Source of the DNA: Cygnus atratus
Taxonomy: Eukaryota; Chordata; Aves; Anseriformes; Anatidae
Length of the DNA stretch: 64,000 nt
Assembly: GCF_013377495.2 (NCBI RefSeq)
Contig: NC_066363.1
Span: 14,210,001-14,274,000 of the forward strand
Direction of reading: 5' to 3'
Positions 12,721 through 24,380 of this stretch are shown piece by piece. Position 1 is the first letter of the stretch. Every line of letters begins with the position of its first letter. The translations under genes were made by a program, and so were the position numbers. The notes beneath the pieces were generated by a model that ran no database searches, was not told the origin of the DNA, and saw only the letters and a list, made by a program, of their open reading frames with translations.

Positions 12721-13048
12721 TCACTGTCTTGGGTTTACATGACAAGGTTTTGGTAGCAGGGGGCCTGCAGAGGTGGCCCCTGTGAGCAAAGCCCAGCTGC
12801 TGCCCCATGTCAGATCAGAGCCAGCTCCAGAAGGCTCCAAAAGGGACCTGCCACTGGCCAGAGCTGAGCCATGAATGATGCTGTTTGGGACTCTGGGAGA
12901 GCAGATTGAAGGAAGGGGAAAAAAAAATACAACACCCTTGCTGCATAACAGCAGCTGGGAGAGTGAGGAGTGAGAACCAGCCCTGCAGCCCCCAAGGTCA
13001 GTGCAGCAGGAGGGCAGGAGGTGCTCCAGGCACACAGCACAAGTTCCC

Positions 13049-13460
13049 CTGCGGCCTGTGGAGAGGCCCCTGGTGGAGCAGGCTGTCCCCCTGCAGCCCA
13101 TGGGTCCCACACGGAGCAGATCTCCACGCTGCAGCCCATGGAGGAGCCCCCGGTGGAGCAGGTGGATGTGGCCTGGAGGAGGCTGAGGCCCATGGAGAGC
13201 CCCCGCAGGAGCAGGCCCCGGGCCAGAGCTGCAGCCCGTGGAGAGGAGCCCACGCAGGAGCAGGGAGGCTGGGGGGAGCTGCCGCCCACCCGTGGGGGAC
13301 CCGTGCTGGAGCAGTTTGCTCCTGGGGGATGGACCCCGTGGTACAGAGCCGTGTGGGAGCAGTTCTTGAAGAGCTGCTGCCTGTGGGCAGCCCCTGCAGG
13401 CTCCGTTCGGGAAGGACGGCATCCCGTGGGAGGGACCCCATGTTGGGGCAGGGGCAGAGA
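13049..13460 (+). repeat. Degenerate GC-rich tandem array inside the LTR
   Basis: About nine units of 38-54 bp each start near ctgcagcccRtgg and contain a later ggagcagg. Unit length varies and similarity is imperfect, so this is an old, drifted minisatellite that forms part of the LTR family rather than a new expansion. Because lengths are not multiples of three and stops are rare, several frames are open on both strands. Confidence 0.8.
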
Positions 13461-13626
13461 GGGATCGAGAAGGAGCAGCAGAGACAAAGCGTCAGGACTG
13501 ACCATGGTCCCCCTTCCCCATTCACCTGTGACACTCAGGGGGAAGAGGTAGAAAAGGGTGGGTGGGGGGGAAGGTATTGTTAGTTTGATTTTAGTTTCTC
13601 ACTGCTCTAGTCTGTTAGTAATAGGT

Positions 13627-13632
13627 AATAAA
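13627..13632 (+). promoter_or_regulatory. LTR polyadenylation signal AATAAA
   Basis: A consensus AATAAA lies about 190 bp before the 3' end of the LTR, followed by T- and GT-rich sequence (gagtctgttttacctgtgatc). In this family it would mark the end of the R region. It is antisense to CCNY, so it should not terminate the host transcript. Activity is inferred only. Confidence 0.6.
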
Positions 13633-14825
13633 CTACATTCATCTCTCTATGCCGAGTCTGTTTTACCTGTGATCATAATTGGGGGGGTAATCTCACTGTC
13701 CTTATCTCAACCCTTGAGCCCATTTCATCCTATTTTCTCCCCCTTTCCCTTTGAGGAAGGGGAGTGAGAGAGTGGTTGTGGCGGAGTTCAGCTGTATAGC
13801 AGGGTAAAACCACCACAATCATCTATTAAAAATGTCATTTTTAAGATCACACTTCATTTTGCTTAGCCAAAGCAAAGTCAGTCTCAGGTATGCTTCAGCT
13901 AATAGATCACATGCTGAAAAACAATTTATACGATTTCGGAGTACTTGGGCAAGACCAGAGTTACAAATACATGCAATTAAACTTAAGATTGCATTCTCTT
14001 CCTCATTCAGTAGCATGCCAAAATAACAGCTGTCATAACAGGCATTCTGATTTATCACATCAAAATAAATTCACTTTCTCTTCAAGAACAAAAGGTAGAT
14101 TTTGCCTGTGACTCAGTTCGATACGTAACTGCCCTGAAGTTCAATACACCCACACCAGAAGACCACAATGAGATTCTCCCTGGACTTTGTGAGAAACTTT
14201 GTTCCTGAAGCCACGGTAGCTGCATTCAAATATGGCCATAAAAAGAAGCAAGCTGTAAAACAGTTCAGTTTCAAACTTGGACTAAAGCCCAGGCAAGATT
14301 TCTAATCTCTACACAAGATCTTTTTAAGATTACTGAGACAAAAAATACTGAATACAGCTTCAGTTTGCAGATTTTAAAAGGATAAGGAAAAAGTTCAGTT
14401 GAGTAAAGAACAGAGCTACAGGAATGTCTGGAGGACTGTACAAAATGCCTTAAAATGAGAATCTTAAGAGTTCAAAACGTTTAGCTGATCTAAAAGGAAA
14501 GCTAGGAATTGTCTGTAGTTCACACGTCTTCACAGGGGGAGAAGAAAAAGCACTAAAAGTTCTCTCTAATATAGTGCACAACAGAACAAAAGCAGTGGAA
14601 AATGAAAGCAGAAAGAAAGATTTTAATTATGATTTTGAAAAAAAAAAAAAAAGATAATTAGGCACTGCATCTCCACATCCAAGAAATGTGAACTCAACAT
14701 ATTTCGATGTTTTCCCTTCCTAAAAGATTACTTCGATCAAACGTCTTCAGGCTCTAGTCTTGCATATATATTTAGGCTTGATTTACGAATAGCTGGATGC
14801 AAGTTATGGGCTTATGATTCATACG

Positions 14826-14875
14826 TGGGTCAGATCAGATGATCCCAGGGGCCTCCAGCTTAAGTTCTATAAAAT
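14826..14875 (+). mobile_element. Possible degraded CR1 3' tail
   Basis: The words gggtcagatcagatgatcccaggggcctcc and ttctataaaatctt (quoted in part) resemble the last 50 bases of CR1 copies (ggaccagatgatc...ggtc...ttccaacc...attctgtg). It is short and diverged, so chance similarity is possible. Confidence 0.4.
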
Positions 14876-15920
14876 CTTCAGAAAAAAACGTTATTTAAAT
14901 TAAGCACAAAATCTCAGCAAGTCTCAGTGTCACATGTATAAACTTTCCAAAAGTGCACCAAACTCTGCTGCAATTCTTACTTCAGAGAGATCTACATTTT
15001 AAGATTTGTGGTCAGAATTCATTATAAGCATGATAAAAACAGAAAAGGATAAGATGACATCATTTGTGGCAATAGTTAAAAAAAAAAAAAAACACAACAA
15101 CTTTTTTTTCCAACTCACAAGTCTATTGAGATAGGTCTGAGAAAGTCCCTATTGAGATAGGGACAAGAACCACAATAGGGTGAAGGACGGGTGCTGTAGC
15201 AGCTACATTCTGAGCAACGTGCATCATAGCATCTGCCATGACACAAACAGGAAAAACCAACACCATTGCTTCTTTTGTAATAGTGCTTGGGGGCTGCAGT
15301 ACAGGGAGCAAGCCTGAAAATGTGTTTATTCTATCAGAAAAGTTTCCTTTCTTTTAAGCAATGAAAGACAGGTAAGTTTGCACTGCCAATGTTCTGATGC
15401 TGATTCAAGGATGATCCAAAATCTAAACTGAGTAGAACACTTGTTTTATACTTCAGCAGTCCTGAGATAATCTGGTGGAATTACGCTTCCTCCCCTTTAC
15501 ACTTGGAGACTATAGGCTATCAATGCCACCACAGAAATATCACTAAAATTAAGGAAAAAGATAGTGTCACATATTAATTTCATGACCTGTTCATACTTAA
15601 AGAAATCAAGCCATACTTCTTCTTTCCAGAAGATACATTTTTTCATCATTTAAAGGGACTCCACGTAAAGAAACGAGAACACCTGTCAAGGGCATGCCAG
15701 AGAGGAGGCCTGCAGCCACACAAACTAATTAACCTTACCATCCTCACTACACCTACGACCTGACATGACAGAGCAACTACCCCGTATGGCCTCGTGGGTG
15801 GAAAACAACAAAACCACCACGCAGTTGTTTAGCAAGAAATTCAAAGAATGACAGCAAGGAGCAACGTCTGATTAAGCCTTATGAGTTTCAAGGAGGCACA
15901 TCAAAGAGGAGCAGAAAACA

Positions 15921-15934
15921 ATTGCCATGGAAAC
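15921..15934. promoter_or_regulatory. Putative RFX X-box motif
   Basis: ATTGCCATGGAAAC matches the palindromic RFX site GTTGCCATGGNAAC at 13 of 14 positions. It sits beside a locally GC-richer patch within the giant intron. Binding is not shown by sequence alone. Confidence 0.35.
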
Positions 15935-17745
15935 CCTGGGAGAAGGAAGCACAGGTGACCGGAGGGAAGCCGGCACGGCGAGGGCTCGCAGCGGGCCCTG
16001 ATGTGGAGGCCCTGCCAGAGCTGCACCTTCCTTGCCTAGGCCGCCCTCCTGGTACCAGCAGGACCAGAGACAGCATTTCTCCGGCTGCTCCAGCCTGTAT
16101 GAATGAACTGATGTAATCTCTGGGAAGAGAAACAGAGACAATATCCCCCAGGCACGGACCAGCAGATCAATGGCCCCAGCACTGAACCTAGAAAATAAAT
16201 TTCAGCAGTCTGCACTCTATGTCCTTCTGCTTCCCTTTTACTCTGGTGGGTTGCTTCCTTGTAGTAACAGAAATTAGCCATTTAGATGTACAGTAATGAA
16301 AAAAAAAAAACATTATTAACATCCCTTAAACATCACAATTGTGACTAAAAAACTGACTCCCTCAGAAGTTGGTAAGAGTTAAATGAGTACCTCACCTGAG
16401 AGAACGTCCCACATCTCTCTCTTGTACAATGAAGCAAGAGAACACATTACTTTAATATACAAGAAAGAGAAAAGAAGAAGACTGAAGAAAGCAATCTCTC
16501 ACCATTATTGTGTATATTCTTACACACTATTGTTATTTTAAAACATCATAATTTAAGCTAAGCATCCAGGACACAATCTTATATTTGGAAAAACATATGA
16601 CTGAACTAGTACTAAAACTTCCATTTGAGACTTCTGCACATTAATTTGGGGTTGTCTCTCTCAAAAATGGAATGCACCAAGCACAGAGAATAAAATAACT
16701 CGGGACACTCTCTGCTCAGAAGTTTTCACAGCTTTCAAGCCAAAATAGGACTAAACTGTATACTCTGATTTCACTGGATAATAACAATAGCCACATCTGC
16801 TTTAACACTAAACCTTCGAAGATGTAAAACCCACTACATAGAAGTTTCAGCTCAAGTCATTGAAACATCACAGAATTGCAGCATAAAAGACCACAAGATT
16901 TATCAGTAACTTTTTAGAGCACTTTATGTCTAGTGTAAGCAGCCACTAAGCTACTTCAAAAGAAAACGTCTCTCCACTGAAGTATTTTTGTGAGAAAGAA
17001 TGTTAATGATGACATCCCAGTGCTCTGTCACAGTGAGTATGAGAAGAGAAGAAAATAAAGCTGGAAGGGATAAAGCATGATTCTTCATTACAGTACCCTA
17101 AAACAGCTGAGATGTGCAGAACATGGTCTACTCTAAAAGCCAGGTCTTTATGTCACTTGTCTGAAAGGAACTCTAAGGCCTGCAAACAGAAGCAACTTTT
17201 CAAGTACCATACCAAACATTTTCCTGTTAAAATCAAGAGTAATGAACATAATTCTCTTACTTTCTGAGGGTACAAGAGAGGGTGGCAATAAGAAATTGTT
17301 TAAATTGGTACCTTCCCATTGGTTTCTGTAGTATTAAACAATGTACTTTCCCCCTTATCTTAAAAGATGTAGAAAAGTTAAAGGAAACTGTAGCACATGG
17401 GAGAATTGTGATCAAAGGAAGACTTCTATGAGGTTCTTTACAAATCATAAATCTGACTCAAAAACCCTACAATCTGGAATTAATGAATTCAGAAGAAGAA
17501 AGGACTGTGCAAGTGCCTTAACGAAGATCTGTGTCCTACAAGGGAGCTATGAAGGACTTGAGGAGAAGGGAGTACAGAAGACACAGTGAGGCCTCTATGG
17601 ATGAGCATGCCTCCCTTCCTTTCTACTAGCACGCTCATGACACAGTACAGCACAAGTGACACTGATAAATATTCAGCAGAAAACTGTCCTCCCAGAAAGC
17701 TTCCCTCCCAAACCCCATGTTTTAAAAGCACTTTTCATTTGAGGG

Positions 17746-17761
17746 AAAAAAAAAAAAAAAA
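17746..17761. repeat. Poly-A tract (16 A)
   Basis: An uninterrupted A-run followed by an A-rich stretch. No upstream retroposed gene or SINE body is recognised. Confidence 0.8.
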
Positions 17762-20700
17762 GAAAAAAGATCAACAGATTTGAGCCCAAGAATCACAACT
17801 GGCCCCTTGCTTTGTTTTTATAGAGGACTCCAGTGATATCAAGCAGACATGCCAGAATCCAGACCCACTGACGCTAGAGATATGGGACCACATTCCCTGT
17901 GATGCTACTGTTTTTGCATGGTCAAAAATTCATTCTAAAACCCAATTTTCTTTCTCCTGAGAGTATAAACAGACTTTTAGAATGAAAAACATTTTTTTTT
18001 GGACAGCAAGCAGAGCCCTTTGAGTCCGACACTCGAAGATCTTGCATTGCTTCTGACTTCCTGGCATCAAGTACAGGGCACATTTCAGTCCAGTGGAGCT
18101 GGGGAGGCAGAGGAACACCCAGCATACACCACAGTGGGTCCCTCAAAGGTCTCAGGTCTGCAACCTGCCTCAGTTCATCCCGAGGAACACACTGCTGGGG
18201 GAAAAAAGCTGAAGCCAAGCAAAGCTGTTCTAATGCTTCTCACCAAAGGGCAATGAAATGCGCCCAAGACGTTTCCATTCTGCTGTTGGAATATGAAGAT
18301 GACAAGGCTGGCCAACAAGACCTGTCATCATTTTTTCAGAAGCATGACCTTCACTGAACATTATGTAGTGTGAGCAATGATATGAAGACATTATTCCCAC
18401 AAAATCTTTTTAAACAAACTTAAGTGATATAGTTCCCTTGAACTAATGCAAAATGGAAGCAGGAACTACAATGCACACCTTAAAAAGAGCATCTTACTTC
18501 GCACTTTGGCTCTCTGCTGTGAATCTCCCATCACTGCTCATGCTTTTACTTTTGACCTTCCCGTTTAATTACTAAACACCACTTTTTGGTGCTTGAGAAC
18601 ACAGTATTCAAGCCCTCCCCAAGTTAACAGAGAAGGCTGGTGTCTCTCCATTCTGTGTACATTTTCACATGCACCACTAGAGTTACGTATAGCAACAAAG
18701 TGAACAAAACCACAGTCCTATTAACCTTAAATAAAACTTGATGCATTTTTCTAATGCTTCAGTGACACTGAGCACCACAAATGATTTTTCCCTAATATGT
18801 TTTTACATCACGTATACTTCACTCTAAAATGAATTTACTCTGCTCTATTAGATCCAAAGGTAGACAGGACAGAATGTAAACTGTTGTTAAATACTTCTTT
18901 TTAAAAATAATAACAAAATCTTATTTTCCCTCTCACAAATACATCAGAAAAATTACATTATGGTACACTCTTATTTAATGCAAGATAATCATTTAATATG
19001 ATACATGAAACATCTTTTACAGATGTAAACGTAGTACCATTACAGACCAAAACAAATGGTAGTAGCTATTGCCATACCAAATTATTTTACTTACCATTTC
19101 AAAACATTCATACAGTACTGCCACGCTCTACACGAAAAGAGGCATCAAGCCAACAACGCCACAAGTGAGGATGGCTGTGATTTTAGGCACTCCTGGCACA
19201 AATTTAACCCAGATGTTAGCAGCTGGCAGGGAATTATTTGTCACTGAGTCAAAAACACAATACCAGTCAGTGGAAGTGTTGGGTTAACCTACAGTAAAGT
19301 GAACCAATTTTGCATGATGACACAGATCAATAGAAAGCACGATCATCGTCATCAACTCACAGGTGAGCTGGTGTTACAAGCCTTAATCTTAGATTGAAGC
19401 ATCATCTGCAGCTTTGCATCGAGGAGTGTTCATTTCACTGTTCCTCACAACACAGACACTATTGCCACACTAATCGTTAAGAAATTGAATGACCTTAAGG
19501 ATGTGTTGTATTTCACAAATTGGGCCCGAAGATTTTGAGCTGTAGGTCAGCTATTCATATGGAAAAATGTAACTTCATGATAGTGACTGAAATTCTGCAG
19601 AGCCCTTATACCAGCCCATCAGAGCTGGTGGAGTTTATCCCTCCTCATTCCCTTATAGAAATTATTTTAATAAATGACAGCATAAAAAAAGAGTCATCTT
19701 TCCAGGATCTCTTCTTTTTCCTTTGGGTTTGTTACTGAGCTGTGATCTAAAGTTGAAGTATTTATCAAACAGCAGACAGGTAATCTGTGAAATACAGACA
19801 GAAAGAATCTGTTCAGGTTTCTCAGAAAATTTAGTGCAAGTGTAACATAAAGCACTTGTAGGGGTATTCTGCGATTTCAAGGGCAGCAGCTGCTTTTTTA
19901 ATATGCAAGAATGTAATTTGCAATCTTTTCTGAGGAACACCACAGGATACTTGGTAAACTGCAATAATAGGCTTTCAATTTTTCCCCTGCAGATTTATAT
20001 TCACATGGCAACCAAATTACCCTGCTACCAAGATACAGCGTTAACATCAGTACTGCCTGCAGATCACCACCTAAAACTGAAAAAGGAATTGGCATTGAAT
20101 TAGAAATCTCTCTCATCACTGAAACTCTACATTTGTGCCTGTACCCAAACAGCCATGAACATATACAGCTACAACACGAAGCTATAGTGTCACCCCCAAG
20201 CCTAGGAGGCTCAGCCTCCCTCCAGTCCTGTGGCAGAGCACATGTAACACAGCTCGCTCAGCTTCTGATGCAGCTCTGTAATGCTTGCTTGGACTCCAGC
20301 CACTACAGCTTGTCAAACCTAAAAATCTCCAGCCTCCACATATTTTGCCTGTCCACAAAAAAAAAACACTTATCAGTTTAACTCACACCCACCTGTCCAA
20401 TATACTCGACAAAGAGAATAAGCAAGAAGAGGGAGAAAGATACATTAAAACTTTGAAGAAAACAATTGCAGATCTTTAACTGATATTTATCCTCAGTCTT
20501 TGATTAAGATCTTTGATTTTTATTTGTTTTCAGAAGAGTCAGCACAGGATTATTACGTGCTGATCTTGGAGAAGCAATTCATGACAACTTAATATGTTGC
20601 ACAATTGTCAGTGTAGGAGATATTATTTCCAGAGTGACAAAAAAGCAGTATGTGTTATTTGCTGTGAATTTATAATGACTTATAAACACTTATATGACAC

Positions 20701-22071
20701 AGAAAAGTCTTATATATTTACTTTTAGATCTCAATAATAAAGAAATGTTTTGTTCTTATTCCAAATAGGGACTTATTCCCAAAATTACATTGGCTCAATG
20801 CCCAGGACAAGTAACATCCAGTCCCTGAGCAGTAATTAGCTTCAGGTCTGATATCTTGCAACTCTCTAGCTCTTAATAGGAGCTCTGGGCAACTGAAAAA
20901 AGGGATAAAAACAGCTTTGTATCTGTTTTTCTCCCAGTCACATGGACAAAGGCATTGCACATAATATTGAAGTCTTAAGGTTGACCTGATCAGCCACAAG
21001 CAATGCAGCTATCCTAAACTGAGGCAGATAGAATTTTTATCAGATCAAGCCCAGAAGAAGGATATCTGTGCTACTGATAAGAAGAGGAAAGGTCACTGTG
21101 AAACTGCAATTCCGAGACATGATGCAGAGAACACATGCAAACTCAGACTGTGTACAGTACAGAAAAAACGTTGAGAGGGTCCTGGTATTACCATTACAGG
21201 TGAAGGACTGAGGCAAAGTAATGAAGACTAAAATCACTAAAATCCTGATGCCATTCAGTGCTTCCTCCACACCTCTGCAAATCAGACTCCAGGCTCCGAT
21301 CTAGGCAGGCAGAAAAAGGAGAGCACATGCTTAGTGACCAGAGTCTTAACCAATGTTAATGCTGTTATTTGTAGATGCCAAACACAGAGCTAGTTAGCCA
21401 GCTGCCCCACAGACAATAAAGCACACATTTTTGGAAGTGCATTTGTCCAGTGGCCGTTTGTCAAATCTTAAACCAAATGTTTGGGATGGCATGGCTGAGC
21501 CAAAGTCTGGATATGGTGACTCTTCCACTGACTGTATACTGAACCAGTGGTGACAAACTCAGACTAATCCAACTAAAATCCAGTCACCTGAAGTTAAACC
21601 AAATGGATCCTCTCTGTTACAAAACTTCTAACTCAACAGTGTCACACACGATGGGCTCCTGCTGTGGACACTGCATCGGCCTGAAAGCTGGATTCCTTGC
21701 CCTGGCATCATGCTCTCTCTTGACGTCCTCTGTACACAGTGCTTCATTTCAGCAACAAATCGGTCTGGATTCCTACTAGCAATCTCTCCTTCACTGCACA
21801 GTCTAATGCATCCTTTAGATTAGTTCATTCTTGGTACAGGATGAGGCAGGAGTCATACAGAAACAGCCATATACTCTAAGAAAACTGGGAAAGGCAGAGT
21901 AAATTTACTCAAGTCTGATCTTTAAATCTCCAAAACCAGTTTTTCTTCCTTAATTTTCTGAGCCATGAATATACGTTGAGCTTAACATCTGGATCCTTTT
22001 CTTTCTTAGGAAAACCTGCTGCCCTGGGAAAATGTAGACTCAGACCAGAATCAGGACCTAGAGCTGTAAGT

Positions 22072-22126
22072 AGCTGTTGGACTTGATGACCTTTGTAGGT
22101 CCCTTCCAACTGAACTATTGTACTCT
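22072..22126 (+). mobile_element. Short CR1 3'-end fragment
   Basis: The sequence agctgttggacttgatgacc, then tttgtaggtcccttccaact, matches the CR1 3' untranslated end (ttggacttgatgacctttgtaggtc pattern). The terminal ATTCT repeats have decayed to attgtactcta. Only about 55 bp remain. It lies some 400 bp upstream of a larger CR1 copy in the same orientation but looks like a separate insertion. Confidence 0.7.
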
Positions 22127-22515
22127 ACGTATCAGTCATACCAGCTGGGCTCTGCTGCTTCTCAGGCATGTCAGAGACGGACACATTAGGACTCCCTTTA
22201 TATTTCCTGACACATTTCTTGACAAAGGACCAGAGAATTAATTCAAAATGTACATAAAATTAAGTGCTACACCAACATGGTCATAAGTTGTTATAGCCTG
22301 CTTCTAATAATTCAAATCTACATTTATTTATAAGCAGTAGCTTATTCCAGATTATGGGAATTGTTCCATGTACCAAGGCTACTGGGAAGATGCACGCAAA
22401 TGTCAGACCGCATCTAATGTAACATTTTTGGATGAACACTTCACATTATTACCTGGCAAGGAAATACTAATTTAACTCATTGAATTTAATTCTTTTGAGC
22501 TATTTTTGCCTTAAG
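22127..22515. other. Intron spacer between two CR1 fragments
   Basis: AT-rich sequence with no recognised element. Confidence 0.5.
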
Positions 22516-23253
22516 TAACACATGTATCAGTACAGGCTGGGGGGCGACCTGCTGAAGAGGAGCTCTGAGGAGAAGGACCTGGGGGTCCTGGTAGACGACA
22601 GGTTGGCCATAAGCCAGCAGTGTGTCCTGGTGGCCAAGAAGGCCACTGGGATCCTGGCATACATCAAAAGGAGCGTGGCCCACAGGTCAAGGGAGGTGAT
22701 CCTCCCCCTTTACTCTGCCCTGGTCAGGCCTCACCTGGAGTACTGTGTCCAGTTCTGGGCTCCCTGGTACAAAAAAGACAGGGATCTTCTGGAAAGAGTC
22801 CAGCTGAGGGCCACAAAGATGATACGGGGCCTGGAGCATCTTCCCTATGAGGAAAGGCTGAGAGACCTGGGTCTGTTCAGCCTGGAGAAAAGAAGACTGA
22901 GGGGGGATCTTATCATTGTATATAAACACCTGAAGTGTGGGAGACAGAGGGATTTGGCCAACCGCTTTTCAGTGGTGTGTGGGGACAGGACAAGGGGCAA
23001 TGGCCACAAAATGGAGCACAGGAAGTTCTGCACCAACATGCGAAAGAACTTCTTCATGGTGAGGGTGACAGAGCACTGGGACAGGCTGCCCAGGGAGGCT
23101 GTGGGGTCTCCTTCTCTGGAGATATTCAAGGCCCATCTGGACGCCTACCTGGGCAGCCTGCTCTAGGGAACCTGCTTTGTCAGGGGGATTGGACCTGATG
23201 ACCTCTTGAGGTCCCTTCCAAACCCTACAATTCTGTGATTCTGTGTGTGATTC
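22516..23253 (+). mobile_element. CR1 LINE fragment, 5'-truncated, plus orientation
   Basis: This insertion of about 740 bp starts near tatcagtacaggctgggggg and ends with attctgtgattctgtgtgtg and gattc, the CR1 3' terminal repeats. It includes the C-terminal part of ORF2 and the short 3' UTR (ggattggacctgatgacctc). It is antisense to CCNY. The uninterrupted reading frame suggests a relatively young copy. The 5' limit is approximate, because no full-length element is available for comparison. Confidence 0.95.
22522..23166 (+). pseudogene. CR1 ORF2 C-terminal remnant, open for 214 codons
   Basis: The frame reads YRLGGDLLKRSSEEKDLGVL at its start. LYSALVRPHLEYCVQFW, RATKMIRGLEHLPYEERLR and DRTRGNGHKM follow, and WDRLPREAVGSPSLEIFKAH comes near the end, with a natural stop (TAG at 23164). 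These are hallmark words of the region downstream of the reverse transcriptase in CR1 ORF2. The endonuclease and catalytic RT domains are absent, so the fragment cannot mobilise itself. The ATG at 22522 is an internal Met, not the true start. No frameshift or premature stop is present in what remains. Confidence 0.85.
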
Positions 23254-24348
23254 ATTACATATATCCATGTAAGCACAGCTCAGACCTGAATGCAACCTCT
23301 CAGGTAGATACACTCCAAGTAACAACTGCGAATGGCTACCGCATAGCAGTTAAAATCAACTGTCAGCCGGCAACACTGCCTTCAGAGTTGCCATGACAGA
23401 AGAAAATAAATGAAAAACAGCAATATATTAAATCAGAAAAGATAATTCCTAATGCAGCATGCTCAGACTGATTTCATCACGTCTCCTCCAAGACAACCTA
23501 CTGAGTGATGCTACTGACAGGGAAGAATACCCACAGCATTAACGGCATGTACTCCCATCAGGAATGCATTTAGTCATGCCATAGATTAAATGTTTAAGCA
23601 ATTGCTAAGCAGACGTGAAATTTTCTGTTCTGAAGGCCTGATCTGCCAATAAAAAAATGAATGCAGTGAGTCATTCTACTCGGGACAGTAGTTCATCATT
23701 TCAAACCTTGTCAGATGCTTTTGCACTCAAACAGGCCGGAGAGCTGACATCAGGAGAGGTTTTACTGGCAAGTGATGTATGTATAGAAGTAGCTACCCAA
23801 ACTCTGGCTGCCCTTTAAAAATGAAAAAAAAAATATATATATAATTTCATACATTCAGGAACCACCACATAAAATGAGTATGTGGCATTTACCAGAAGGT
23901 CCTGCTATTCTGAAGAACTTACTTTAAATATCAGGACCTTACTGTGAAAAGTATCTGGACACAACCAGAAGGAAAGTCAAGAAGGTTTTTGTAATGGGAC
24001 ATTACATCTCACAGACATACTGAAGACCCTTTCAAGAACCACAAGCACTTGTATAAGGGAAGTCTGGTAGATACAGCCTACCAGCACTCACAAAAGGCCT
24101 TAACAAGGTCTTTCGCCTGCTTCTGAAACAAAGCAGGCATTCGGTGACAGGAAAGGTCAGGCACAAATTGCTTAAAAGATCGGAAACGAAGGGCAGGACG
24201 AAATGGTCACTTTTCAACAGCGGAGGGCTGTCCGTTGTTTTCCAAAGCACTCAGAAACATGAAGTGACTATAATAAGATGCCAAAGGCTGCAGATGATAG
24301 AACATAGCACAGCGAACAAGCACCGGCTGTGAAGAATGTCTTACTCAC

Positions 24349-24380
24349 CGGTCAATAAAATGGCAGCTAAACGCAAAAAA
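24349..24380 (-). other. Candidate cryptic (poison) exon in CCNY intron
   Basis: On the CCNY sense strand a 32-bp segment is bounded by the acceptor-like ttatttttctgtgtgcaccag and by a strong donor, CG followed by gtgagtaag. If it were spliced directly upstream of... the visible exons after an exon ending in the same phase (one base carried over), it would read GTT TTT TGC GTT and then the stop TAG. Splicing of this segment is not demonstrated, and such pairs of sites occur by chance in long introns. Confidence 0.2.

Larger units (their letters stand above)
12725..13817 (+). mobile_element. Solo LTR of an avian endogenous retrovirus
   Basis: The element begins TGTCTTGGGTTTACATG and ends CCACCACA, giving the TG...CA ends of retroviral LTRs. 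It is about 1,093 bp and sharply more GC-rich than its flanks. It resembles a common avian LTR family by its ggttttggtagcaggggg start, its central GC-rich repeats, an AATAAA at 13627 and a tail with ttatctcaaccc and gaggaaggggagtgagag. No gag, pol or env sequence is seen on either side, so this is a solo LTR left after recombination. I could not find a clean target-site duplication (left flank gtcac, right flank atcat). Orientation is antisense to CCNY. I cannot give the family name without a library search. No protein is encoded; the long frames within it are listed as rejected. Confidence 0.85.
13818..22071. other. Intron, mostly without recognised elements
   Basis: AT-rich intron with scattered A-runs (near 14638, 15077, 16298 and 17746-17761). 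It contains a possible CR1 tail at 14826 and a GC-richer patch at about 15880-16090 with an RFX-like motif. A 15-bp direct repeat containing ctattgagatagg occurs near 15123 and 15150. The open frames are short, overlapping and unrecognised. Confidence 0.5.

Noticed and set aside
12721..13583. Several 178-233 codon frames on both strands
   Set aside because: They lie within the LTR repeat array, overlap each other, and consist of Gly/Pro/Ala/Ser/Arg-rich sequence expected from stop-poor GC-rich repeats.
22620..23325. Additional 76-118 codon frames around the 22.5 kb CR1
   Set aside because: They are in other frames or antisense to the recognised CR1 ORF2 remnant.
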